DNA from: Phytohabitans kaempferiae
GTDB taxonomy: Bacteria; Actinomycetota; Actinomycetes; Mycobacteriales; Micromonosporaceae
DNA: 64,000 nucleotides
Assembly: GCF_042433955.1 (NCBI RefSeq)
Contig: NZ_JBHLUH010000074.1
Span: 1-64,000 of the forward strand
Direction of reading: 5' to 3'
Shown: in pieces, positions 8,185 through 15,507 of the stretch
How the letters are laid out: each line of letters opens with the position of its first letter
How positions within the stretch are numbered: position 1 is the first letter of the stretch
Translations under genes and position numbers: made by a program
Notes under the pieces: generated by a model
Told to the model about the DNA's origin: nothing
Databases searched by the model: none
The model's input: the letters and a program-made list of their open reading frames with translations, nothing else

Positions 8185-10398
8185 ATGAATGGACGGGGTC
8201 TGGTCGCGGCATTGGTGGGCTCGATGCTGGCGGCGGCCGCGCCGGCCCCAGCCGCGGCGGCTGTTTCCGGCGCGGCGGTCCCTGGTCCGGTGGCGGCTGT
8301 CTCCGGCGCGGCCCCGGCCGGGGTCTCCGGTTCGGGCTCGGCGGTCGCGCGCGCCCGGCGCGCGGCGGCGCCCGGTGCGGCGGCGGTGGTCGCTGGTCCG
8401 GGGACGGTCGTGCGGGCCCGAGGCGCGGCGGCGCCCGGTGCGGCGGCGGTGGTCGCTGGTCCGGGGACGGCTGTGCGGGCACGAGGTGCGGCGGCCGCGC
8501 CGGTGGTGCCCTGCCCGACCCAGAAGCTCTCGCCGCCCCCGCAACGCCCGCCGAAGCCCAAGCCGCCCGCGCTCGACCCCGAGCACGCCCGCGTCGGCGG
8601 TGACGCGCTGGCCACGCCCGGCCTCGCCATCCCCGAGGGCGCCGCCACCCCGCCGAAGCTCACCGCCAGCACCTGGCTCGTCGCCGACCTGGAGAGCGGG
8701 CAGGTGCTGGGCGCGTGCGGCGCACACTCGTACGAGACGCCGGCCAGCGTGCAGAAGGTGCTGCTCGCCGCCACGATGATCCCCAAGCTCGACCCCAAGC
8801 AGGTCGTCCAGGTGACCCGCGAAGACCTCGACATCGAGGCGGGCAGCTCGGCGGTGGGTCTGCTGGAGGGCGGCAAGTACCCGATCGAGATCCTCTGGAT
8901 GGGCCTCCTCTTCGACTCCGGCAACGACGCCGCCAACGTGCTCGCCCGCGTCGGCGGCGGCGACGAGGGCCAGGCCGGCGGCGTCGCCGCGATGAACGCC
9001 GAGGCCCGCCGCCTGGGCGCCCTCCAGACCCACGCGGTCACGCCGTCGGGGCTCGACGGGCCGGGGCAGTTCACCAGCGCGTACGACCTGGCGCTGATCG
9101 CCCGCGCCGCCTTCGCACTGCCCGACTTCCGCCGGTACGTGGCGACCAAGACCGCGAAGATCCCGCCCCAGCCCCCCAAGGACTCGCGCGGCTTCCAGAT
9201 CCAAAACGACAATGGCCTGCTCAACAGCTATCCGGGCGCGCTGGGCGGCAAGAGCGGCTTCACGACGCTGGCCCGCCACTCGTTCGTCGGCGCGGCCCAG
9301 CGCGACGGCCGTACGCTCGTCGCCGCCGTGCTCGGCGCCGAGGCCCGCCCGATCCGCGCCTCCGAGCAGACCGCCGAGCTGCTCGACTGGGGCTTCGCGC
9401 TCCCGGCCGAGGCATCGGTGGGGCGCCTGGTCGAGCCCGGCGAGCTGGACCCCAAGCCCACCCCACCGGCCGAAGGCGAGGCCGCCGCCGCGGGCGAGGG
9501 GGACAACCCCACCTCGGACCGCCTGCCCGGCTCGTCGTCGGCCGCGGTGATCGGCCTGGTGATCGCGGTGGTGGCGGTGATACTGGTGATGCTGCTCTCG
9601 GCGGGCAGGCGCCGCGCGGTGGTGCGCGCCCGGCGCTCCGCCCTCGCCGAACGCCGCGCCCGCGGCCGTGACGACGACTGGCTGGAGGGCGGCGAGCCGC
9701 CGCCGGGCAGACGCGGGCCCGCGCCCGGTCGCCCGCCGCGGGCCGGCCGGACGCCCGCGCAACGCCGACCCGCCGGCGAACGCCTCTGGTCACCTGACGA
9801 CACCGCCGCCTGGGGACCGCCGGAAGACGCCCGAGCCTCGGCCGGCAGCGTGCCCGCCGGTGGTGCTGGCGCCGCGGCCGGCGGCCGCGCCTCGGGCGGT
9901 GCCGGTCGCGTTGTAGGCGGCGGTGACCGCACTGCGGGCGGTGACCGGGCTGCGGGCCGTGACCGGGCTTCGGGCGGTGGTCGGGCTTCGGGCGAGGGCT
10001 GGCGGGCGGACGGGCGTCCCTACGGCGCGTCCCGGGCGGCGGGCCGTGGCGAGGTCACCGATGGGCTCTACCGGGCGGCGGACCCGCAGCCCTACGCGCC
10101 GCGCGCGCCCCGGCCGCCATCCGGACCCCGCCCCACGACCGGGCCGGACGCACCGGACGACTACTACGCGCCGCCGACACCGGAGCGCCGCACGACGCCG
10201 GAGCGGCGCGCACAGGGCGGACGCCGCGCACCGGCCCAGCGTGACGGGCGGGGCGCCTCGGCACCACGCGGCTGGGGCGCGGGCGGTCAGGGCGTGGACG
10301 ATGCCCGGTACGCGGCGGGGGACAGCGGCTACGCGCCCGGCGACTGGCGGGGCCGCGGGCCGGGCCACCGGCCACCGCACCCCGACGACCGCTGGTAG
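8185..10398 (+). CDS. D-alanyl-D-alanine carboxypeptidase with long Arg/Gly tail
   Basis: A 737-residue low-molecular-weight penicillin-binding protein (peptidase S11). After a signal peptide there is a ~100-residue Ala/Pro-rich spacer. The catalytic motifs follow: SxxK 'SVQK' at S188-K191, SxN 'SGN' at 245-247, and K(S/T)G 'KSG' at 356-358. A membrane span lies at about 452-472, followed by a 265-residue Arg/Gly/Pro-rich tail predicted to be disordered and cytoplasmic. The enzyme trims the terminal D-Ala of peptidoglycan pentapeptides. The spacer carries a duplicated 21-residue unit and the tail a hexapeptide repeat. The tail is far longer than in usual DacC-type proteins. Confidence 0.92.
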   Translation: MNGRGLVAALVGSMLAAAAPAPAAAAVSGAAVPGPVAAVSGAAPAGVSGSGSAVARARRAAAPGAAAVVAGPGTVVRARGAAAPGAAAVVAGPGTAVRARGAAAAPVVPCPTQKLSPPPQRPPKPKPPALDPEHARVGGDALATPGLAIPEGAATPPKLTASTWLVADLESGQVLGACGAHSYETPASVQKVLLAATMIPKLDPKQVVQVTREDLDIEAGSSAVGLLEGGKYPIEILWMGLLFDSGNDAANVLARVGGGDEGQAGGVAAMNAEARRLGALQTHAVTPSGLDGPGQFTSAYDLALIARAAFALPDFRRYVATKTAKIPPQPPKDSRGFQIQNDNGLLNSYPGALGGKSGFTTLARHSFVGAAQRDGRTLVAAVLGAEARPIRASEQTAELLDWGFALPAEASVGRLVEPGELDPKPTPPAEGEAAAAGEGDNPTSDRLPGSSSAAVIGLVIAVVAVILVMLLSAGRRRAVVRARRSALAERRARGRDDDWLEGGEPPPGRRGPAPGRPPRAGRTPAQRRPAGERLWSPDDTAAWGPPEDARASAGSVPAGGAGAAAGGRASGGAGRVVGGGDRTAGGDRAAGRDRASGGGRASGEGWRADGRPYGASRAAGRGEVTDGLYRAADPQPYAPRAPRPPSGPRPTTGPDAPDDYYAPPTPERRTTPERRAQGGRRAPAQRDGRGASAPRGWGAGGQGVDDARYAAGDSGYAPGDWRGRGPGHRPPHPDDRW
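8362..8487 (+). repeat. 63-bp tandem duplication in the carboxypeptidase spacer
   Basis: Two copies (8362-8424 and 8425-8487) with a few mismatches encode a duplicated Ala/Val/Gly/Arg-rich 21-residue segment between the signal peptide and the catalytic domain. The length is a multiple of three, so the frame is kept. Confidence 0.8.
9922..9993 (+). repeat. Four 18-bp tandem repeats in the carboxypeptidase tail
   Basis: Four consecutive 18-bp units encode GDRTAG, GDRAAG, RDRASG and GGRASG in the predicted disordered tail. The copy number of such a tract is likely to vary between strains. Confidence 0.8.
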
Positions 10399-10433
10399 GT
10401 CACCGGCGGGAGACCGCGTTTGTCGTGCCCAGG

Positions 10434-10501
10434 CGTCGCCGCGCGACCCGGGGACGGTGCCGGAGGCCGTCGCCGCGCGATGCGGGGACGGTCCCGGAGG
10501 C
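10434..10501. repeat. 34-bp tandem repeat between convergent genes
   Basis: Two 34-bp units (10434-10467 and 10468-10501) differ at a few positions, and a partial third unit may follow. They lie in the 163-bp gap between the carboxypeptidase stop and the convergent permease stop. No open frame or function is evident. Confidence 0.7.
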
Positions 10502-10518
10502 CGCCGCCGCGAGGCGCC

Positions 10519-10551
10519 CGCCGGCGCGAGGCACGAGGCGTCGCGCCGGCG
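10519..10551 (-). terminator. Hairpin between convergent genes
   Basis: An 11-bp perfect inverted repeat (10519-10529 and 10541-10551) lies 10 bp past the stop of the minus-strand permease gene. It may terminate transcription from either side. Confidence 0.55.
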
Positions 10552-10561
10552 GACGTGTGGG

Positions 10562-11383
10562 TCAGCGGGAGGCGGCCTTCTTGTACTGGGCGACCGCCAG
10601 TGGCACGAAGACGGCCAGCAGCACCACGACCCACGCCAGGCTCGTGATCACGGGGTGGCGCAGCGACCAGGCGTCGGGCGGAGGCACGAGCGGGTTGGTG
10701 TTGCCGAACAGGTCGCGGGCCGCCTGGGTCACGGCGGACACGGGATTCCACTCGGCGAAGGTCTTGAGCGGGCCGGGCAGGTCGGTCACGCCGACGAACG
10801 TGTTGGCGATGAACGTCAGCGGGAAGATGAAGATGAAGCTGGCGTTGTTGACCACCTCGGGGCTGCGCACCGAGAGCCCCACGACGGCGAAGACCCACGA
10901 GAACGCGTACGCGAACAGCAGCAGCAGCGCGAAACCGCCGAGTGCCTCCAGCACCGACGTGTGGATGCGCCACCCCACGATCAGGCCGGTCACCGACATC
11001 ACGATGATGACCAGCACGTTGTTGACCAGGTCGCTGGTGGTGCGCCCGACCAGGAGGGCCGAGCGGGCCATCGGGAGCGAGCGGAAGCGGTCGACGATGC
11101 CCTTCTGGATGTCTTCGGCCAGACCGTAGCCGGTCAGCGTCGAGCCGAAGAGCACCGTCTGGGTGAAGATGCCGGCCATGAGGTATTCGCGGTAGGAGAC
11201 GCCGGGCACGTTGATCGCGCTGCCGAACACGTATGCGAACAGCAGCACGAACATGATCGGTGACAGCGTGGAGAAGACCAGCAGGTCGGGTACCCGCTTG
11301 ATCTTGATGAGATTGCGCCGCGCGACGGTGATGCCGTCGCGGAAGGGCTTGAGCGACGGGTTGGCCATCGTCTCGGTGGTCAT
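10562..11383 (-). CDS. DrrB-like ABC-2 exporter permease
   Basis: A 273-residue ABC-2 type permease with six likely membrane spans. It includes 'LLVFSTLSPIMFVLLFAYVFGSAI', 'EYLMAGIFTQTVLFGSTLTGYGLAEDIQKGIVDRFRSLPMARSALLVGRTTSD' and 'NNASFIFIFPLTFIANTFVGVTDLPGPLKTFAEWNPV'. These are typical of the daunorubicin-resistance DrrB group. Its ATG overlaps the stop of the ATPase gene by four bases (ATGA), so it is coupled. Together they form a drug or lipid exporter in the cytoplasmic membrane. No biosynthetic cluster is adjacent, so the natural substrate is unknown. Confidence 0.92.
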   Translation of the reverse strand: MTTETMANPSLKPFRDGITVARRNLIKIKRVPDLLVFSTLSPIMFVLLFAYVFGSAINVPGVSYREYLMAGIFTQTVLFGSTLTGYGLAEDIQKGIVDRFRSLPMARSALLVGRTTSDLVNNVLVIIVMSVTGLIVGWRIHTSVLEALGGFALLLLFAYAFSWVFAVVGLSVRSPEVVNNASFIFIFPLTFIANTFVGVTDLPGPLKTFAEWNPVSAVTQAARDLFGNTNPLVPPPDAWSLRHPVITSLAWVVVLLAVFVPLAVAQYKKAASR

Positions 11384-12336
11384 GATGCCTTCTCCTCCTC
11401 GGCGGCGTGACCGGTCAGCGTCAGGAACACGTCGTCGAGGCTCGGCCGCCGCAGCCCCACGTCGAGCACCTTGACCGCCTCGGCGTCGAGCCGTCGCAGG
11501 CTCTCCATCAGCGCGGAGGCGCCACCGGTCACCGGGACGGTCAGGCGGCGGGTCTGCTCGTCGCTCGTGATCTCGCCGGAGGCCAGCGGGGCGAGCGCCT
11601 CGCGGGCGGTGCGCAGGTCGGCCGGCGCGCTCAGGGTCAGCTCCAGGCGCTCGCCGCCCACCTGGTTCTTCAGGTCGTCGGCGGTGCCGAGCGCGATCAC
11701 CCGCCCGTGGTCGATCACCGCGATCTTGCTGGCCAGTTGGTCGGCCTCCTCGAGGTATTGCGTGGTGAGCAGCAGCGTGCTGCCGGACGCCACGAGCTCG
11801 GAGATGACATCCCACATGCCGATGCGGCTGCGCGGGTCGAGGCCGGTGGTCGGCTCGTCGAGGAAGAGCACCGGCGGCTGGGCGACCAGCGCGCCGGCCA
11901 GGTCGAGCCGGCGCCGCATGCCGCCGGAGTAGCCCTTGACCGGGCGGTCGGCCGCCTCCACCAGGTCGAACCGCTCGAGCAGCTCGCGCGCCCGCACCCG
12001 GCTCGCCTTCGCCGTGAAGCCGTAGAGCCGGCCCACCATGTCGAGGTTTTCGAAGCCGGTGAGGTGCTCGTCGACCGCCGCGTACTGCCCGGAGACGCCG
12101 ATCCTGCCGCGCAGCTCGCGGGCGTCGGCGACGACGTCGAGGCCGGCGACCCGCGCCCAGCCCGCGTCTGGCGTCAGCAGTGTCGTGAAGACCCGCACCG
12201 CGGTGGTCTTGCCGGCCCCGTTGGGCCCGAGCAGCCCCATCACCGTGCCCTGCGGCACCGCGAGGTCGAAGCCGTCGAGGGCCACCACCGAGCCGTATTT
12301 CTTGACGAGGCCCTCGGCCTCGATCGCGATTTCCAT
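11380..12336 (-). CDS. DrrA-like ABC exporter ATP-binding protein
   Basis: A 318-residue ABC ATPase. Walker A 'GPNGAGKTT' is at 37-45, the signature is 'YSGGMRRRLDLAGAL', and Walker B is 'VLFLDEPTTGLDPRSR'. The ~90-residue C-terminal extension ends with 'RRPSLDDVFLTLTGHAAEE', characteristic of the DrrA subfamily. It powers the permease encoded directly downstream. The ATG at 12336 has AGGGAG four bases upstream; a GTG one codon earlier is possible but too close to that site. The gene is divergent from asd across a 143-bp gap. Confidence 0.93.
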   Translation of the reverse strand: MEIAIEAEGLVKKYGSVVALDGFDLAVPQGTVMGLLGPNGAGKTTAVRVFTTLLTPDAGWARVAGLDVVADARELRGRIGVSGQYAAVDEHLTGFENLDMVGRLYGFTAKASRVRARELLERFDLVEAADRPVKGYSGGMRRRLDLAGALVAQPPVLFLDEPTTGLDPRSRIGMWDVISELVASGSTLLLTTQYLEEADQLASKIAVIDHGRVIALGTADDLKNQVGGERLELTLSAPADLRTAREALAPLASGEITSDEQTRRLTVPVTGGASALMESLRRLDAEAVKVLDVGLRRPSLDDVFLTLTGHAAEEEKAS

Positions 12337-12466
12337 CACGCTCCCTTCAGAACGGCCCCATCGTGCCGCACCCGTCCGACAATTCGCGGCTCATTAACGC
12401 GAGCCTCACGTGGTAAGACCGCCCACACCCTGGGAATTCGTCGCTCCTGGCCATATCGGGTACGGG

Positions 12467-12472
12467 TAGCGT
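12467..12472 (+). promoter_or_regulatory. -10 hexamer TAGCGT, predicted leaderless asd start
   Basis: TAGCGT ends 7 nt before the ATG at 12480. The only alternative start, a GTG at 12471, would lie inside this hexamer. Confidence 0.5.
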
Positions 12473-12479
12473 GTCGCCC

Positions 12480-13499
12480 ATGCAGATCGGGATTGTCGGC
12501 GCCACCGGCCAGGTCGGTGGCGTCATGCGGCGGGTGCTGGCCGAGCGTGCCTTCCCCGCGGACCGGCTCCGCCTCTTCGCCTCGGCCCGCTCGGCCGGTC
12601 GCACGCTGCCGTGGGGCGACGGCGAGGTCACGGTGGAGGACGCGGCCACGGCCGACTACCGGGGGCTCGACATCGTGCTCTTCTCGGCCGGGAAGGGCAC
12701 CGCCAAGGAGCTGGCTCCCCGCGTGGCCGAGGCCGGCGCGGTCGTGATCGACAACTCCTCGGCGTGGCGGATGGATCCGGAGGTACCCCTGGTGGTCTCG
12801 GAGGTCAACCCCGAGGCTGCCGCGCAGCGTCCCAAGGGCATCATCGCCAATCCCAACTGCACGACGATGGCCGCGATGCCGGTCCTGCGCCCGCTGCACG
12901 CGGAGGCCGGGCTGGTCAGCATGGTCGTCGCCACCTACCAGGCGGTCTCCGGCAGCGGCCTGGCCGGCGTCGCCGAGCTCGACGAGCAGGTGCGCAAGGT
13001 CGCCGACCGGGCCAGCGAGCTGGCCTTCGACGGCGCGGCGGTGCAGGTGCCGGCGCCCCGCGTCTACGCGCGCTCGATCGCCTTCAACGTGCTGCCGCTG
13101 GCCGGCTCGATCGTCGACGACGGATCCGACGAGACCGACGAGGAGCAGAAGCTCCGCAACGAGAGCCGCAAGATCCTCGGCATCCCCGACCTCAAGGTCT
13201 CCGGCACCTGCGTGCGCGTGCCGGTCTTCACCGGCCACTCGCTCCAGGTCAACGCCCGCTTCGCGCGGCCGCTGAGCTCCGCCCGCGCGCGCGAGCTGCT
13301 CGCCACCGCGCCCGGCGTCGAGCTTTCCGACGTGCCCACGCCGATCCAGGCGGCGGGCGCCGACCCGACGTACGTGGGGCGGATCCGCGCCGACGAGACC
13401 GTCGACCACGGCATCTCGTTCTTCTGCTCCAGCGACAACCTTCGCAAGGGGGCCGCGCTCAACGCCGTGCAGATCGCGGAGCTGGTCGCGAAGGGCTGA
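12480..13499 (+). CDS. asd: Aspartate-semialdehyde dehydrogenase
   Basis: A 339-residue enzyme that reduces aspartyl-4-phosphate to aspartate semialdehyde with NADPH, feeding lysine/DAP, threonine and methionine synthesis. The nucleotide-binding start 'MQIGIVGATGQVGGVMRRVL' and the catalytic cysteine C127 in 'NPNCTT' are present. So are 'ATYQAVSGSGLAGV' and the substrate-binding 'RVPVFTGHSLQVN'. Length is normal for the actinobacterial enzyme. Usually asd follows ask (aspartokinase); here the upstream neighbour is an unrelated, divergent exporter, so asd appears to be transcribed alone from its own predicted leaderless promoter. Confidence 0.96.
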   Translation: MQIGIVGATGQVGGVMRRVLAERAFPADRLRLFASARSAGRTLPWGDGEVTVEDAATADYRGLDIVLFSAGKGTAKELAPRVAEAGAVVIDNSSAWRMDPEVPLVVSEVNPEAAAQRPKGIIANPNCTTMAAMPVLRPLHAEAGLVSMVVATYQAVSGSGLAGVAELDEQVRKVADRASELAFDGAAVQVPAPRVYARSIAFNVLPLAGSIVDDGSDETDEEQKLRNESRKILGIPDLKVSGTCVRVPVFTGHSLQVNARFARPLSSARARELLATAPGVELSDVPTPIQAAGADPTYVGRIRADETVDHGISFFCSSDNLRKGAALNAVQIAELVAKG

Positions 13500-13502
13500 G
13501 CC

Positions 13503-13934
13503 TCACGGGTCGACCGGGCGCCAGGAGAGGGGCGTCGAGAGGACCATCGTGCTGGAGGGCTGCCCGTACGGCGCCAGCCGGTCGATGACCGCCTCGAACT
13601 CCTCCATGGCGCCCGTCGCCACCTTCAGGATGCAGCACGCGTCGCCGGTGACCCGGTGGATCTCCAGCACCTCGGGCCAGCCGGCCACGCCGGGGTCGCG
13701 CAGCACACACCGCGCCCCGTAACAGGACATCCGGATCACCGCGACCACGTGGCGGCCCGCCTTGGCCAGGTCGAGGTGCGCGTGGTAGCCGGTCACCACG
13801 CCCGTCCGCTCCAGCCGCCGCACCCGCTCGGCGACCGCCGGCGGGGAGAGGTGCACGCGGCGGGAGAGCTCGCTGTACGACAGCCGGGCATCGCGCTGCA
13901 ACTCGCGCACGAGCGCCCAGTCCATCTCGTCCAC
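13503..13934 (-). CDS. Lrp/AsnC-family transcriptional regulator
   Basis: A 143-residue regulator with an N-terminal helix-turn-helix ('LVRELQRDARLSYSELSRRVHLSPPAVAERVRRLE') and a C-terminal RAM/ligand domain ('GWPEVLEIHRVTGDACCILKVATGAMEEFEAVIDRLAPYG'). Members sense amino acids and control their metabolism. The start is GTG with GGAAGG upstream. It converges on asd with a 3-bp gap, which suggests but does not prove a link to aspartate-family metabolism. Confidence 0.93.
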   Translation of the reverse strand: MDEMDWALVRELQRDARLSYSELSRRVHLSPPAVAERVRRLERTGVVTGYHAHLDLAKAGRHVVAVIRMSCYGARCVLRDPGVAGWPEVLEIHRVTGDACCILKVATGAMEEFEAVIDRLAPYGQPSSTMVLSTPLSWRPVDP

Positions 13935-14070
13935 GACGACCTTCCGTTCGTCAAGTCGGTCGCCACTTCACCCACACGACCGGCCGGTACCCAGCGTAAA
14001 CGACCGTTGATCCGGCAAGCCGGAACGGCCGGGGGCGCCCCCGAGGCCAGCTTCCCTTGGGGGCAGTGAC

Positions 14071-14088
14071 TACTACGCGAGGTAGTAT
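14071..14088 (+). promoter_or_regulatory. Candidate promoter with inverted-repeat operator
   Basis: A TAGTAT -10-like hexamer (14083-14088) lies 12 nt before the GTG at 14101. It overlaps a TACTAC/GTAGTA inverted repeat (14071-14076 and 14082-14087). A repressor bound there would block the -10. The locus once had a GntR-type regulator whose DNA-binding domain is now lost, so this could be an orphan operator; that link is inference. Confidence 0.35.
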
Positions 14089-14100
14089 TACGCTGCGAGC

Positions 14101-14349
14101 GTGTCGATCGACGATGGATGCCTGCACGCCGACCTCGCCGACCGGGTCGGGCGGATCGTGCGTACCGAGCGGGACCGGCTGGCGCGTCGCCGCCCCGACC
14201 TGGACGACGCCGACCTCGCCGCGGTGGAGGACACGCTCTGGCGGATCGCCGACCACCTCGTGCTCCGCCGCGCCCGCCAGGTGGCCGTCGATCCCGTGGC
14301 CGCCGCCCGCCTGTGGGACGCCCCGGGGCGCGCTGGCGCCGCGCCGTAG
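14101..14349 (+). CDS. Small protein resembling the glutamyl-tRNA reductase dimerisation helix
   Basis: An 82-residue open frame with a GTG start. 'RIVRTERDRLARRRPDLDDADLAAVEDTLWRIADHLVLRRAR' is reminiscent of the C-terminal dimerisation domain of HemA (glutamyl-tRNA reductase), in which an arginine-rich helix is followed by an acidic 'DLDD..AAVE' helix and 'R..D.L'. The catalytic and NADPH domains are absent. It could be an independent small helical protein or a stray fragment. It sits directly upstream of the truncated fuconate-dehydratase frame, inside the decayed fucose locus. Similarity is judged by eye only. Confidence 0.4.
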   Translation: MSIDDGCLHADLADRVGRIVRTERDRLARRRPDLDDADLAAVEDTLWRIADHLVLRRARQVAVDPVAAARLWDAPGRAGAAP

Positions 14350-14374
14350 GCGAGCCGCGAGGAAGCGCGCTCTT

Positions 14375-14719
14375 GTGTCGTACGTGCAGATCGACGCGGC
14401 CCGGGTCGCCGGCGTCAACGAGAACGTGGCGATCCTGTTGCTGGCGGCCAAGTACGGCGTGCCGGTCTGCCCGCACGCCGGCGGGGTCGGCCTGTGCGAG
14501 CTGGTGCAGCATCTGTCCATGTTCGACTTCGTGGCCGTGTCCGGGAGCATGGACGACCGCGTCATCGAGTACGTGGACCACCTGCACGAGCACTTCGTCG
14601 ACCCGGTGGTCGTGCGCGGCGGCCGGTACGCCGCGCCGACCGCGCCGGGATTCAGCGCTACGATGCGGCCGGGGACACTGGCCGACTACTCCTTTCCGGA
14701 CGGTCCAATGTGGAAGTGA
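14375..14719 (+). pseudogene. L-fuconate dehydratase, C-terminal remnant
   Basis: The 114 readable residues correspond to the last quarter of an enolase-superfamily L-fuconate dehydratase. 'YVQIDAARVAGVNENVAILLLAAKYGVPVCPHAGGVGLCELVQHL' and 'VIEYVDHLHEHFVDPVVVRGGRYAAPTAPGFSATMRP' are highly typical. A full enzyme is about 430 residues; the capping domain, the metal ligands and the catalytic lysine are missing. Homology stops abruptly near 14365-14378, just after the preceding small frame. A GTG at 14375 could still let a fragment be made, and its stop overlaps the start of the SDR gene (GTGA). I interpret it as a deletion remnant. Confidence 0.8.
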
Positions 14720-15465
14720 GCGACTTCGACGGGCTGCGCGCGCTCGTCACCGGCGGCGCGTCCGGCATCGGGCTGGCCACGGCCCGGCTGCTCGCCGCGC
14801 GGGGCGCCCGCGTGGCCTGCCTCGACCTCGAGCCCGGCGGGCTTCCCGAGCCGCTGCTGGGATTCGGCTGCGACGTGCGCGACGACCCGTCGGTGCGCGC
14901 CGGGGTCGCCGCGGCGGTGGACGCGCTGGGCGGCCTCGACGTGCTCGTCAACAACGCCGGGATCGGCGCGCAGGGCACGGTGGAGACCAACCCCGACGAC
15001 GAGTGGCTGCGCGTGCTCGACGTCAACGTGGTGGGCATCGTGCGGGTGACCCGGGCCGCGCTGCCGCATCTGCGCGCGTCCCGCCACGCCGCGATCGTCA
15101 ACACCTGCTCGATCGCCGCCACCGCGGGCCTGCCGGCGCGGGCGCTCTACAGCGCGAGCAAGGGCGCCGTGCGGTCGCTGACCCTGGCGATGGCCGCCGA
15201 CCACGTGCGCGAGGGCATCCGGGTCAACTGCGTCAACCCCGGCACGGTCGACACGCCGTGGATACGCCGCCTGCTCGACACCGCCGCCGACCCCGGTGCG
15301 GAGCTCGCCGCGCTCCAGGCCCGGCAGCCCACCGGCCGGCTCGTCAGCGCCGACGAGGTGGCCGCCGCGATCGCGTACCTCGCCAGCCCGCTCGCCGGCT
15401 CGACCACCGGCTCGGTCCTCGCCGTCGACGGCGGCATGCACGGCCTGCGGCTGCGCCAGCCCTGA
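14716..15465 (+). CDS. Short-chain dehydrogenase, probable 2-keto-3-deoxy-L-fuconate dehydrogenase
   Basis: A 249-residue classical SDR. It has TGGASGIG at 12-19, 'NNAG', a serine in 'NTCSIAATAG', and the catalytic Y145-x3-K149 ('YSASK'). The C-terminal 'STTGSVLAVDGGMHG' is standard. Its position directly after a fuconate-dehydratase remnant and before an L-fucose-dehydrogenase-like aldo/keto reductase suggests the 2-keto-3-deoxy-L-fuconate dehydrogenase of the non-phosphorylating L-fucose pathway. The GTG at 14716 overlaps the stop of the remnant and begins where homology begins. The substrate is inferred from context. Confidence 0.85.
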   Translation: MSDFDGLRALVTGGASGIGLATARLLAARGARVACLDLEPGGLPEPLLGFGCDVRDDPSVRAGVAAAVDALGGLDVLVNNAGIGAQGTVETNPDDEWLRVLDVNVVGIVRVTRAALPHLRASRHAAIVNTCSIAATAGLPARALYSASKGAVRSLTLAMAADHVREGIRVNCVNPGTVDTPWIRRLLDTAADPGAELAALQARQPTGRLVSADEVAAAIAYLASPLAGSTTGSVLAVDGGMHGLRLRQP

Positions 15466-15507
15466 GCCGCCGCGACCGTGCGGTGACCACAGACATCGGA
15501 GGACCGC

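Noticed and set aside
10399..10561. CRISPR array from short repeats
   Set aside because: The units are directly adjacent 34-bp tandem copies with no spacers and no cas genes.
10562..12336. Self-resistance exporter of an antibiotic cluster
   Set aside because: The pair is DrrAB-like, but neighbours are asd, a regulator and a carboxypeptidase. No polyketide, peptide or other biosynthetic core gene is present in the window.
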